Assembly: GCF_014201735.1 (NCBI RefSeq)
Contig: NZ_JACHFE010000003.1
Span: 186,001-250,000 of the forward strand
DNA from: Marinobacter oulmenensis
Lineage (GTDB): Bacteria > Pseudomonadota > Gammaproteobacteria > Pseudomonadales > Oleiphilaceae
Length of the DNA stretch: 64,000 bases
Reading direction: 5' to 3'
Position 1 is the stretch's first letter. The number at the start of each line of letters is the position of its first letter. This document shows positions 36,919-47,101 of this stretch, one piece after another. The notes below the pieces were generated by a model, which ran no database searches, was not told the DNA's origin, and saw nothing but the letters and a program-made list of their open reading frames with translations. The position numbers and the translations under genes are program-made.

Positions 36919-37776
36919 TCAGTCTTCGGTCAGGCCCAGTGCCCGGGCGTGATGGCGCAGATGCGCATCGATGAAGCTGGCAATGAAGAAGTAGCTGTGG
37001 TCATAGCCGGGCTGCAGGCGCAGCTCCAGCGGATGACCGGCTGCTTCACAGGCCGCTTCCAGGGCTTGTGGTTTGAGCTGTTCCTGCAGGAAACCATCGG
37101 CTTCACCCTGATCCACCAGTAGCGGCAGTTTTTCCTCCGCTGTGGCGATCAGCTCGCAGGCATCCCAAGCTTTCCAGGCCTCCCGGTCATCCCCGAGGTA
37201 ACCACTGAACGCCTTCTCACCCCAGGGGCAGTTCACCGGGTTGGTGATCGGCGCGAAGGCCGATACCGAGGCATAACGCCCCGGGTTTTTCAGGGCACAG
37301 ATCAGCGCCCCGTGCCCGCCCATGGAGTGGCCACTGATGGCCCGTTCAGTCGTCACCGGAAAATGCTGCTCAACCAGAGCCGGCAGTTCTGCGGTCACAT
37401 AGTCGTACATCCGGTAATGGGCCGCCCAGGGCTCGCGGGTGGCGTTGACATAGAAGCCGGCGCCGGAGCCAAAGTCGTAACTGTCGTGCTCGCCGGGCAG
37501 GTCTGTGCCACGGGGGCTGGTGTCCGGCGCGACAATCGCCATGCCCAGCTCCGCGGCCAGGCGCTGGGCGCCGGCCTTCTGCATGAAGTTTTCATCCGTA
37601 CAGGTCAGCCCGGACAGCCAGTACAGCACCGGCACACTGCGGGTCTGGGCCTGTGGCGGCAGGTAAATGGCAAACACCATCTCCGTACCGGTGGCCTCGG
37701 ACGTGTGCTTGTAGCGTTTCAGCCAGCCGTCAAAGCACTTGTTGCTGGCAACGAGTTCGGGGGTGGACTCAGCCAT
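36919..37776 (-). CDS. fghA: S-formylglutathione hydrolase
   Basis: A 285-residue esterase-D-type hydrolase with nucleophile elbow ISGHSMGGHGAL (Ser ~147) and the family blocks TLTCTDENFMQKAGAQRLAAELG and YDFGSGAGFYVNAT. It splits S-formylglutathione into formate and glutathione, the second step of formaldehyde removal. It follows frmA by 8 bases on the same strand, so the two are one operon. Confidence 0.95.
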   Translation of the reverse strand: MAESTPELVASNKCFDGWLKRYKHTSEATGTEMVFAIYLPPQAQTRSVPVLYWLSGLTCTDENFMQKAGAQRLAAELGMAIVAPDTSPRGTDLPGEHDSYDFGSGAGFYVNATREPWAAHYRMYDYVTAELPALVEQHFPVTTERAISGHSMGGHGALICALKNPGRYASVSAFAPITNPVNCPWGEKAFSGYLGDDREAWKAWDACELIATAEEKLPLLVDQGEADGFLQEQLKPQALEAACEAAGHPLELRLQPGYDHSYFFIASFIDAHLRHHARALGLTED

Positions 37777-37784
37777 GCATCACC

Positions 37785-38930
<1,146 letters not shown>

Positions 38931-39044
38931 TCACTCAGTGTATACGAGACAGCGCCGACCATCCCTGCACAGATGGAAAATCATCTTTGCCACACAGCAA
39001 CAATCCTGGTACAAATTCCCGGATTCCCCGAGAGGACCCTTAGA

Positions 39045-39929
39045 ATGCGACGCTGGGACGCCATCGAAACCTTTGTCACCGTGGTGCGGGAAGGCAGTTT
39101 CAGCGCGGCAGCACGCCGGCTGGACGTGTCGCCGTCCCACATCAGCCGGCAGGTGGCCGAACTGGAAAAACGCCTGGGCACCCCGCTGATCTACCGGACC
39201 ACCCGATCAATCCGCCTGAGTGAAGCCGGCGAGCAGTATTTCGAGCAATGCCACCAGTTGCTGGAGGGATTTCTCGGCGCGGAGGAGCAGATCCGCCAGG
39301 CCCAGAAGGAACCCACCGGATCGCTCCGGGTCACCTGCGCCACCACCTTTGGCGAACGCTTCCTGGCACCGCCGCTGAACGATTTTGTCGCCCAGTATCC
39401 GGGTATCCGGCTGGACCTGCATCTGACCAACCGGCAGACAGATCTGGTGACCGAAGGCTATGATCTGGCCGTACGTATGGGATCCATGAAGGATTCCTCG
39501 CTGCTATCCCGCCGGCTCTGCGACCGCCGGGAATACCTCTGCGCCAGCCCGGATTACCTTCAGCGCCATGGCATGCCCCATACGCTCTCGGAGCTGTCAG
39601 ACCACAACTGCCTGCTGGGCTCCAACCCCTGGTGGCTGTTCATGGACAACGGCCAGCGGCGGGAGTTGAAAGTAACCGGCAACTGGCGCTCCAACTCTGG
39701 GCCGGCGCTGCTGGACGCCGTGCGCAAAGGCCTGGGCATTGCCCAGTTGCCCGATTACTACGTGGAACCCCTGCTGGCCCGGGGTGAGTTGGTGTCCATG
39801 CTGGAGCGCTACCGCTATCCGTTCAGCGGAGTCTGGCTGGTCTATCCCCAGGCTCGGCAGCGGTCGATGAAACTCAAGGTGCTGACTGATTTTCTCGTGG
39901 ACCGGTTCCGGGAAGGTCTGCCCTGGTGA
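39045..39929 (+). CDS. LysR-family regulator divergent from frmA-fghA
   Basis: A 294-residue LysR regulator: winged helix at the N-terminus (AIETFVTVVREGSFSAAARRLDVSPSHISRQVAELEKRLG) and a substrate-binding domain. The ATG at 39045 has GAGAGG nine bases upstream; longer frames begin in the promoter region. The 144-base divergent gap suggests it acts on frmA-fghA. A link to formaldehyde is inferred from position only. Confidence 0.9.
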   Translation: MRRWDAIETFVTVVREGSFSAAARRLDVSPSHISRQVAELEKRLGTPLIYRTTRSIRLSEAGEQYFEQCHQLLEGFLGAEEQIRQAQKEPTGSLRVTCATTFGERFLAPPLNDFVAQYPGIRLDLHLTNRQTDLVTEGYDLAVRMGSMKDSSLLSRRLCDRREYLCASPDYLQRHGMPHTLSELSDHNCLLGSNPWWLFMDNGQRRELKVTGNWRSNSGPALLDAVRKGLGIAQLPDYYVEPLLARGELVSMLERYRYPFSGVWLVYPQARQRSMKLKVLTDFLVDRFREGLPW

Positions 39930-39946
39930 CGCCACAGCGTTGCGGA

Positions 39947-41587
39947 TCATGACAACCGTGGCTCGGAACGCAGGCCCTGCACTACCGAGTAGCCGGAAAT
40001 CAGCACCACCAGCATGAACGGCACACCGGTGATCAGAACGGCGGCCTGCAGCGCTGTCAGGCCGCCGCCCAGCAACAGGGCAATGGCAATCGCTGCCTCA
40101 ATGGTCACCCAGAAAACGCGCTGGGTTTTCGGGGAACTGACCTTGCCACCGGACGTGATGGAATCGATCACCAGCGATCCGGAATCCGAAGAAGTGATAA
40201 AGAACACCATCACCAGCAGAATGCCGACCAGCGAAGTCACCGATGCCAGCGGCAACTGATCCAGCATGGAGAACAGCTGCAGCTCCAGCGCGGCATTCTT
40301 CGCGCCCTCATAACCCTGCGCCAGCTGATCCAGTGCGGTTTCTCCGAACGCTGACATCCAGACAACGGAGACGGCGGTCGGCACGAGAAGCACCGCGATC
40401 AGAAACTCTCGCACGGTACGGCCACGGGACACCCGTGCAATGAACATCCCCACAAACGGTGACCAGCTGACCCACCAGGCCCAGTAGAACGCGGTCCAGC
40501 CGTGAATGAAGCCTTCGTCTTCCCGGCCGAAGGGCACCGAAAGTACCGGCAGATTCTGCAGATAGGACACCAGGTTGCCGGCGACCCCTGTGGCAATCAG
40601 CAGTGTCGGACCGACGACAATGACGAACATCATCAGCAAAAATGCCAGGGTCATGTTGAGCTGGGAAATCCGGCGAACCCCCTTTTCGACTCCGGCAATC
40701 ACTGACACCAGCGTTACTGCGGTAATGCCGAGAACCAGAAGCACCATGGTGGTGTTGTCATTGGGGAAACCAAACAGGTAATGCAGCCCGGCCGACGCCT
40801 GTGAGGCCCCCAGTCCGAGCGAGGTGGCCAGACCAAACAGGGTGGCGAACACCGCCAGCACGTCGATCACATGACCTGGCCAGCCCCAGATGCGCTCACC
40901 CAGCACCGGGTAAAACACCGAGCGCATGGTCAGGGGCAGGCCCTTGTTAAAGGCAAACAGGGCCAGAGCGAGCGCGACAATGGCGTAGGTGCCCCAGGGA
41001 TGCATACCCCAATGGAAAATCGAGGTCGCCATGCTCAGCGAACGGGCACTTTCCGTGTTGACCAACTGCTGGCCCAGGGGGCCACTGGTCCCCGCCAGCA
41101 GATCATCAAAGTAGGTCAGCGGCTCCGACACGCAGTAAAACATGAGCCCCACGCCCATACCGGCGGCAAAGAGCATGGCAAACCAGCCCAGGTAGCTGAA
41201 ATCCGGACTGGCATGAGTGCCTCCCAGACGAACCTTGCCCAGGGGAGAGAAGATCAGACCAATGGCCAGTATCACGAAGGCATTGGTCGAGAGCATGAAG
41301 GCCCAGCTCAGGTTGTTGGTCAGGAAGCTGCGGATGTCATTGAACATCGGCCCCATGGTGTCCGGCAGGGCCAGGGTGATGGTGACAAACGTGAGGATCA
41401 CCAGCGCAGACCAGGCGAAAACCTGGCTGTGCAGATCCACCTTCAGGCCCATGAAGCCATAGGTGATGTTGTCCTGGCCGATCACGTAATCCGTGTCGAT
41501 CAGATTCGAGTGCCCGTCCGGAGAAGGAATCGACTCCTCCCCGGCCGCTGCAGCCGCATACTCCAGCTCGTATGTGTCGTTGCTCAT
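39947..41587 (-). CDS. BCCT-family betaine/choline/carnitine transporter
   Basis: A 546-residue carrier with about 12 helices and the BCCT signature in the middle (FYWAWWVSWSPFVGMFIARVSRGRTVREF, which includes the aromatic box tryptophans). The N-terminal WSALVILTFVTITLALPD and AMGVGLMFYCVSEP also fit. It imports a trimethylammonium osmolyte or related compound by sodium symport; exact substrate unknown. It shows no long C-terminal osmosensing tail. Convergent with the LysR gene upstream. Confidence 0.92.
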   Translation of the reverse strand: MSNDTYELEYAAAAAGEESIPSPDGHSNLIDTDYVIGQDNITYGFMGLKVDLHSQVFAWSALVILTFVTITLALPDTMGPMFNDIRSFLTNNLSWAFMLSTNAFVILAIGLIFSPLGKVRLGGTHASPDFSYLGWFAMLFAAGMGVGLMFYCVSEPLTYFDDLLAGTSGPLGQQLVNTESARSLSMATSIFHWGMHPWGTYAIVALALALFAFNKGLPLTMRSVFYPVLGERIWGWPGHVIDVLAVFATLFGLATSLGLGASQASAGLHYLFGFPNDNTTMVLLVLGITAVTLVSVIAGVEKGVRRISQLNMTLAFLLMMFVIVVGPTLLIATGVAGNLVSYLQNLPVLSVPFGREDEGFIHGWTAFYWAWWVSWSPFVGMFIARVSRGRTVREFLIAVLLVPTAVSVVWMSAFGETALDQLAQGYEGAKNAALELQLFSMLDQLPLASVTSLVGILLVMVFFITSSDSGSLVIDSITSGGKVSSPKTQRVFWVTIEAAIAIALLLGGGLTALQAAVLITGVPFMLVVLISGYSVVQGLRSEPRLS

Positions 41588-41630
41588 GCAATTCCTGTTC
41601 GGTCAGTGAATTTATGGATGTCGCCCGGGA

Positions 41631-42225
41631 TTAATGGGCGGCCGCCGAAGCGCCCCGGGAGCAGCTGGTGATAAAGGCACTGGCGACGATGGCGATCACT
41701 GCAATCAGTAACTGCACGCTGACCGATGCCCAGCCGGCAAGAATCAGAAAGGCCGAGGAAATCACCGGCACCAGATAGGTCAGCACTCCCAGCAGGGAAG
41801 ACGGGCTGCGCACCAGCGCATAGCCCCAGGCAATGAACGCCAGCCCATAGGGCCCGTAGCCGGAGTCCGTTGCCTGCCAGCCGGTCGGCCACCAGAATGA
41901 AACCGATCGGCCAGGTGTAGGTCACCAGCGTGACCTTGGCCGGATCGCCTTCGGCCAGCGCCAGGAAGTAGAAGTACAGCGCACCGGTCAGCCCACCCAC
42001 GCCCATGAGCCAGAACCGGGGGTCCCGCAGGGAAGGCCCCCTCTGGGCTCGGCGATTCCGCCCGGCCATAAACTGCGCCAGCACCGCCGCTGTCGCCATG
42101 GCAACAGCGGCGGTCAGCATGGGTGGCAGGTGAACAAGGTTCCGGAGAACGGGCAGACTGCCCCACAGCGTGATGGTCAGCAGGGCTGCGGCGAGCCCGA
42201 GTGACTTGCCAAATACGCGTTCCAT
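41631..42225 (-). pseudogene. Broken EamA (drug/metabolite) permease
   Basis: From ATG 42225 the frame encodes an EamA N-terminus with four helices (LLTITLWGSLPVLRNLV; TYTWPIGFILVADRLAG) up to about 41880, then turns into low-quality sequence. A different frame on the same strand, from about 41860 to 41631, encodes the C-terminal EamA repeat (YGLAFIAWGYALVRSPSSLLGVLTYLVPVISSAF, then ASAFITS). Both parts together are about 200 residues against the usual ~290, so roughly 90-100 residues in the middle are gone as well as the frame. This fits an internal deletion. It sits between the BCCT gene and its divergent LysR partner. Confidence 0.8.
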
Positions 42226-42343
42226 CAGTGATTTGCCTCCAGTAATCCGGGCCTGACTTGTCTTCGGGCGCGCATTGTGGAAGAGTCCCTGCCATCAGGG
42301 AAACGAAGAGTTCTGATAAACCCATCAAGAAACGTGATGACCT

Positions 42344-43249
42344 ATGACCCAGCAGCATCGACCGATTGATCTGGTCCTTCTGAAAACCTTTGTCGGAGTG
42401 ATTGACCAGGGCGGGTTCACTGCCGCCGCAGAGCATCTGCACATGGCGCAATCGACCGTCAGCGCCCATATTAAGCGGCTGGAAGAGGTCACCGGGCGAC
42501 CACTGCTGCAGCGGGGGCAGCAGAGCGCAACGCCAACAGCGGTGGGCGAACGCTTACTGGTGCATGCCCGTCAGATGCTCCGACAGAACGCCCTGGCCTG
42601 GCAGGATGTACTGGATCAGCGGCTGGCCGGGGTGGTGCGTCTGGGGATACCCGAGGATTATCTGAGCTATCTGCCCACGGCGTTATCGGATTTTGAGGCC
42701 CGCTTCCCCGGCGTGGAACTGGAAGTGCATTGCGGTCTGAGCGTCGACCTGGTGCAGGATGTGAAAGCCGGAATGCTGGACCTGGCCATTACCACCCGCC
42801 AGCCCAGAAGCCCGGGCGGTGAGGTCCTGCGGCGGGAACCGATGATATGGGCGGGAGCCACCGGTCATGACACCCAGAACCGGTCACCGCTGCCACTGGC
42901 CGTGTCCAAACAGGGCGTCTGTATTTTCCGGGAGCGCACACTTGCCAGTCTCGATACAGCTGGCATTCCCTGGCGTATCGCCTACACCAGCACCAGTCTG
43001 TCCGGGCTGTCTGCGGCAGTCCGGGCGGGATTGGCGATTACCGTGCTCACCCCGTCCATGCTGGGGCCGGACATGCGGGTTCTCGGCAGCGAATCCGGGC
43101 TGCCCGAACTGCCCAGTATTGAAATAGCCCTGCACCGGGCCACCGGGCGGTCCACAGAGGCCACCCGGCAACTGGCGCTGCAGTTGCAGTCCCACATCCG
43201 TGGGCAACTGCCGACGTCAGACAACCGGAACCCGGTATCATCGACTTGA
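42344..43249 (+). CDS. LysR-family regulator divergent from the broken EamA permease
   Basis: A 301-residue LysR regulator with an N-terminal helix-turn-helix (DLVLLKTFVGVIDQGGFTAAAEHLHMAQSTVSAHIKRLEEVTG) and an effector domain starting near LAGVVRLGIPEDY. LysR genes next to EamA exporters usually control them, so this one may have lost its target. The frame looks intact. ATG 42344 begins in a weak ribosome-site context. Confidence 0.9.
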   Translation: MTQQHRPIDLVLLKTFVGVIDQGGFTAAAEHLHMAQSTVSAHIKRLEEVTGRPLLQRGQQSATPTAVGERLLVHARQMLRQNALAWQDVLDQRLAGVVRLGIPEDYLSYLPTALSDFEARFPGVELEVHCGLSVDLVQDVKAGMLDLAITTRQPRSPGGEVLRREPMIWAGATGHDTQNRSPLPLAVSKQGVCIFRERTLASLDTAGIPWRIAYTSTSLSGLSAAVRAGLAITVLTPSMLGPDMRVLGSESGLPELPSIEIALHRATGRSTEATRQLALQLQSHIRGQLPTSDNRNPVSST

Positions 43250-43259
43250 GAGAGGGGCG

Positions 43260-43514
43260 TTAACGGTGTTTGGAGTGATAGATTTCTTCGGCGGCTGCCC
43301 AGAGTTTCGAGGGAGAATAGTGGAGCCCCTTTGCCAGTTTCCAGACCGTGGCAACCGTGGCTTTAACCGTGCCACGCTCAACCCCGGAAACAAATGACCG
43401 GGCAAGCTGGGCCCTTTCAGCAAGCTCCTCCTGCGTGTAGCCCACCTCCACTCTTCTCAGTTTGACAGCGCGGCCGAAGGCTCCGCCCACTCTCTCCACT
43501 TCTTCAGCATTCAT
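43260..43514 (-). CDS. Small XRE-type helix-turn-helix regulator
   Basis: An 84-residue protein that is almost only a Cro/CI helix-turn-helix (LRRVEVGYTQEELAERAQLARSFVSGVERGTVKATVATVWKLAKGL). The DNA around it is more AT-rich than its neighbours. The ATG at 43514 follows AGGGA; ATG 43625, with GAGGA six bases upstream, would add 37 residues and is equally possible. It diverges from the LOV-EAL-peroxidase gene across at most 200 bases. Target unknown; such small proteins are often plasmid- or phage-derived. Confidence 0.72.
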   Translation of the reverse strand: MNAEEVERVGGAFGRAVKLRRVEVGYTQEELAERAQLARSFVSGVERGTVKATVATVWKLAKGLHYSPSKLWAAAEEIYHSKHR

Positions 43515-43717
43515 GTAATGCTTCCCTGAGACCTTGAATAGCCTCAATTTTCGGCACTGAGAAATGGACAGGCCACACTTCATGGCATACGGTATGACCT
43601 GTATAGAGGTCATTCTGGTAGCCATAGAGTTCCTCGTAAAGGAATGGGCTCCATTCAGGCCGGGGAAGGCACAGGAAGAACCCAGGGCACACCTGCGAAT
43701 CAGAGGGTCATGCGTCT

Positions 43718-46216
43718 GTGGAAGAGATAGCGGAGATCGCGTTTCGGTGTTTCGACAAATCTGACAGTGGTGTGGTGATCTGCCACTGCCGGGATGACCT
43801 GCCAATCATCTATTGCAACGAGACCTTCTGTCAGATGACCGGCTACGACCCGGTGGAGATCGTGGGCCAGAACTGTCGTTTCCTGCAGGGCGAGGACACC
43901 AGCCAGCAGGTGCGGGATGCCATCGGGCTGGCCATTTCCGAGCACCGGCGTTACCGGATTGTCGTTCGCAACTACCGCAAGGACGGCACCCCCTTCTGGA
44001 ACGACCTGTACCTGAGCCCGATCCGGGACGATAACGGCACTACTACCCACTATCTTGGCATCCAGAACGACATCGAGAGTGTCGACCGCAGCCTCCGCAG
44101 TGTGCCTTTCAACTTTCCCTATGACGACCTCACCCAGCTCCCCACACCCCCGATGGCGGTGGAGCTTCTGAAGATGGCACTGGAACGCAAGGGACTGCAG
44201 GATCACCAGCTCTGCCTGGCGACCATCACGGTCAATGGCCTTACCCTGCTGCGAGGCTTTCTGAACAACAGCGCCGCAGATGCGGCCATCCTGGAAATAC
44301 GCAACCGGCTGCAAGCACAACTGCAGGACACCTGCGTGCTTGCCCGGGCGGGTGATGCCGAATTTATAGTCGCCGGCCTGGTGCCAGAGGGATTCAACGC
44401 CAGAGAAAGGCTGGAGCACCTGTGCCGCAGCGTCCTTAAGCCCGTCAGGATCAACGGCCAGCATTTCCAGCTTACCTACAATGGCGGTTTTATCCAGAAG
44501 CTGCCGGTTTCACTCATTGAGGAGAGCGTGCGCCTGTGCAGCTTTGCCCTGGCTCATGCCCGGAGCCAGAGCCGTAACACCATCGTCGAATTCACCCACG
44601 ACGACGTCGAGCGGGCCTGGGCCGATCAGACCCTGACCGGCTCCATCCCGACGGCACTGGAAAAGGGCGAGTTTTACTGTGCCTACCAGCCCCAGCTGAA
44701 CCTGATCACCCGGGAGGTGATCGGATTCGAGGCCCTTGCCCGATGGGACCACCCGACCTTTGGCACCATATCGCCGGGGCGTTTCATTCCGCTCTGTGAG
44801 AATTCGGGCCACATCAACGCTCTCACCCTGGACCTTCTCAAACAGATCATCCGGGACCTGCCGAAAATCCATGACATCTGGGGCGAGGTGGACATTTCCA
44901 TCAACCTGTCCCCGCTGTCTCTGGTGGACGACGAATTCATCCAGGAATTCATCCGTGTGGCACAGACCTCCCGGGCAGACAACGACAAAATCAGCATCGA
45001 GGTTGTCGAAAACCTGTCCATCGATGGATACGACAGCGCCGCCCACAACCTGAACGCCCTGAAGGCGGCCGGTTTTGACATCATTCTTGATGATTTCGGC
45101 ACCGGTTATTCCAGCCTGTCCTACATCCGAAAGCTGGGCGCTTCGTTTGTCAAAATCGACCGGGACTTCATCATGAACCTGACACCGGATAACCAGGACG
45201 ATCTGGAAATCATCCGGGCGGTGGTGACCCTGAGCCGGCAGTTCGATTTCAAGGTGATTGCCGAAGGTATCGAAAAGCAGGCCCAGGCCGAACTGCTACT
45301 CAACGAGGGCGTCCTGATCGGACAGGGCTATTTCTTCGCCAGACCGGACCGGCTGTCCCGGCTTATCGGCAGCCACCTGATCAGCTGTAATACCTGTCAC
45401 AACGTTGGCCTTGGCGGCGACGACGACCTGTCCACCTCCATTGGTCATGGCTGGCAGAAAGGCCCGCGTAACGCGCCGACCGTGTTCAACGCCGTGTTCA
45501 ACGCCGCCCAGTTCTGGGATGGCCGCGCTGCCGACCTGGCCGAGCAGGCCAAGGGCCCGGTGCAAGCCGGTGTTGAAATGAGCAGCACCCCCAGCCGCGT
45601 CGTGAAAACCCTGAAGAGTATTCCGGAGTACATTGAGCACTTCGAAAATGCCTTCCCGGGCCAGGAAGATCCGGTCACCTTCGACAACATGGCGACCGCC
45701 ATCGAAGCTTATGAAGCAACACTGATCACACCGGATGCACCGTTCGATCATTACCTCCGTGGCGACCAGACAGCGCTGAATGAGACCGAGAAAGAAGGTC
45801 TGCGACTGTTCATGGACCGTGGCTGCACAGCCTGCCACAGTGGCGTAAACGTGGGTGGCCAGAACTACTACCCATTTGGTCTGGTCTCCCGTCCGGGCGG
45901 CGAAATCCTGCCTGAGGGTGACAAAGGCCGCTTCACCGTTACCGACACCGCGTCTGACGAGTACGTATTCCGTGCCGCGCCGCTTCGTAACATTGAGCTG
46001 ACTGCGCCTTACTTCCATTCCGGCGCCGTCTGGAGCCTGGAAGAAGCGGTTGCCGTCATGGGTACCGCCCAGTTGGGCACCGAGCTGAACGAGGGTGAGG
46101 TCGACTCCATTGTGGCCTTCCTGAAGAGCCTGACCGGCAACGTCCCGGAAGTGACCTATCCGGTTCTGCCTGCCAGCACTGCCGGTACTCCCAAGCCGGT
46201 TGACATGGTGCCCTAG
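43718..46216 (+). CDS. LOV-GGDEF(degenerate)-EAL protein fused in frame to a truncated di-haem cytochrome c peroxidase
   Basis: An 832-residue open frame with two unrelated halves. Residues ~1-130 are a LOV blue-light domain with the flavin-adduct cysteine in GQNCRFLQG (Cys 53). About 150-300 is a GGDEF-like domain with GDAEF in place of GGDEF, so probably not a cyclase. About 315-545 is an EAL domain with its key motifs (FEAL near 338, DDFGTGYSSLSY near 458, AEGIE, GQGYFFARP), likely an active c-di-GMP phosphodiesterase. From about residue 553 the text becomes a bacterial cytochrome c peroxidase: haem motif SCNTCHN (Cys 557), SIGHGWQKGPRNAPTV, WDGRAADLAEQAKGPVQ, second haem motif CTACHSG, and a normal end. 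The peroxidase lacks its signal peptide and first ~55-70 residues. The junction lies near 45350-45385. c-type haem cannot be attached in the cytoplasm, so that half is probably non-functional. Confidence 0.85.
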   Translation: MEEIAEIAFRCFDKSDSGVVICHCRDDLPIIYCNETFCQMTGYDPVEIVGQNCRFLQGEDTSQQVRDAIGLAISEHRRYRIVVRNYRKDGTPFWNDLYLSPIRDDNGTTTHYLGIQNDIESVDRSLRSVPFNFPYDDLTQLPTPPMAVELLKMALERKGLQDHQLCLATITVNGLTLLRGFLNNSAADAAILEIRNRLQAQLQDTCVLARAGDAEFIVAGLVPEGFNARERLEHLCRSVLKPVRINGQHFQLTYNGGFIQKLPVSLIEESVRLCSFALAHARSQSRNTIVEFTHDDVERAWADQTLTGSIPTALEKGEFYCAYQPQLNLITREVIGFEALARWDHPTFGTISPGRFIPLCENSGHINALTLDLLKQIIRDLPKIHDIWGEVDISINLSPLSLVDDEFIQEFIRVAQTSRADNDKISIEVVENLSIDGYDSAAHNLNALKAAGFDIILDDFGTGYSSLSYIRKLGASFVKIDRDFIMNLTPDNQDDLEIIRAVVTLSRQFDFKVIAEGIEKQAQAELLLNEGVLIGQGYFFARPDRLSRLIGSHLISCNTCHNVGLGGDDDLSTSIGHGWQKGPRNAPTVFNAVFNAAQFWDGRAADLAEQAKGPVQAGVEMSSTPSRVVKTLKSIPEYIEHFENAFPGQEDPVTFDNMATAIEAYEATLITPDAPFDHYLRGDQTALNETEKEGLRLFMDRGCTACHSGVNVGGQNYYPFGLVSRPGGEILPEGDKGRFTVTDTASDEYVFRAAPLRNIELTAPYFHSGAVWSLEEAVAVMGTAQLGTELNEGEVDSIVAFLKSLTGNVPEVTYPVLPASTAGTPKPVDMVP

Positions 46217-46241
46217 TCTTCACGGTCACTGTGGAAACGAA

Positions 46242-46269
46242 AAGGCACGCCCATGGGCGTGCCTTTTTT
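46242..46269 (+). terminator. Terminator after the LOV-EAL-peroxidase gene
   Basis: GGCACGCCCATGGGCGTGCC is a perfect palindromic stem followed by TTTTTTG. Confidence 0.9.
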
Positions 46270-46363
46270 GTGCCAGCTTCCCCCGCCTGACCGTACTTCC
46301 CGAACTTGCCTGAGTGCTGATACCCAAGCTATCGTCTGATTTCAGCAATCACAGGCGAGGACC

Positions 46364-47101
46364 ATGAACCCGATCATCCAGCAGCTCACAAAGCACCGCT
46401 CCATACGCAAGTTTCAGGACCAGCCTCTGCCCGAAGGGTTGCTGGAAACACTGATCCGGGCCGGCCAGTGCGCCGCCACCTCCAATCAGGTGCAGGCCTA
46501 CTCCGTCATCCGGATCACGGATCCGCACAAACGGGACCGGCTGGCCGAACTGGCAGGCGGCCAACCCTATGTGTCGGCGGCGCCTGAGTTCCTGGTGTTC
46601 TGTGCCGACATGAAACGGGCAACCGAGGCCGCCGAGAGAGCCGGGGCCGAGGTCGTCCGGGGCACCAGTGAACAGCTGGTGGTCGCCAGCGTCGATACCG
46701 CCCTGATGGCCCAGAACGTAGCCATTGCAGCCGAATCCGAGGGCCTCGGCATCTGCTACATCGGGGGCATCCGCAACAATCCGGACGGCGTCAGCGAACT
46801 ACTGGCGTTGCCGGAGTACGTCTACCCGGTCTTTGGCATGTGCATTGGCTATCCGGCCCAGGACCCGGAAGTGAAACCGCGACTGCCCCTCGAAAGCATC
46901 CTGAAACAGGATCGCTACGACGACAGCCAGGACCAGGCACAGGTCGCCGGGTTTGACGAAGCCATGCACCGCTACTACCAGGAACGGACCGGCGGTCGCA
47001 AAGACAGCACCTGGTCGAAAGAGCTGGCGCCGCTGTTCACCACCAAGCTGCGCCTGCATATGAAAGCCTTTCTGGAAAAGCGGGGGTTCGGGCTCAAGTA
47101 G
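46364..47101 (+). CDS. NADPH-dependent nitroreductase / flavin reductase (NfsA-like)
   Basis: A 245-residue flavoprotein: N-terminal HRSIRKFQDQPLPEGLLETLIRAGQCAATSNQVQAYSVIRI (FMN-binding), then AGGQPYVSAAPEFLVFCAD, and GLGICYIGGIRNNPD. The late R/K pattern and length are those of the NfsA/FRP group, which use NADPH to reduce nitroaromatics, quinones or flavins. Start ATG 46364 with GCGAGG upstream. Its 3' end shares an inverted repeat with lutC (47085-47110). No specific partner is evident. Confidence 0.88.
   Translation: MNPIIQQLTKHRSIRKFQDQPLPEGLLETLIRAGQCAATSNQVQAYSVIRITDPHKRDRLAELAGGQPYVSAAPEFLVFCADMKRATEAAERAGAEVVRGTSEQLVVASVDTALMAQNVAIAAESEGLGICYIGGIRNNPDGVSELLALPEYVYPVFGMCIGYPAQDPEVKPRLPLESILKQDRYDDSQDQAQVAGFDEAMHRYYQERTGGRKDSTWSKELAPLFTTKLRLHMKAFLEKRGFGLK

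Noticed and set aside
43718..46216. Considered whether the fused protein is a designed light-driven peroxidase
   Set aside because: The haem-attachment machinery is periplasmic and the peroxidase lacks its signal and N-terminus, so coupled function is unlikely without further evidence.
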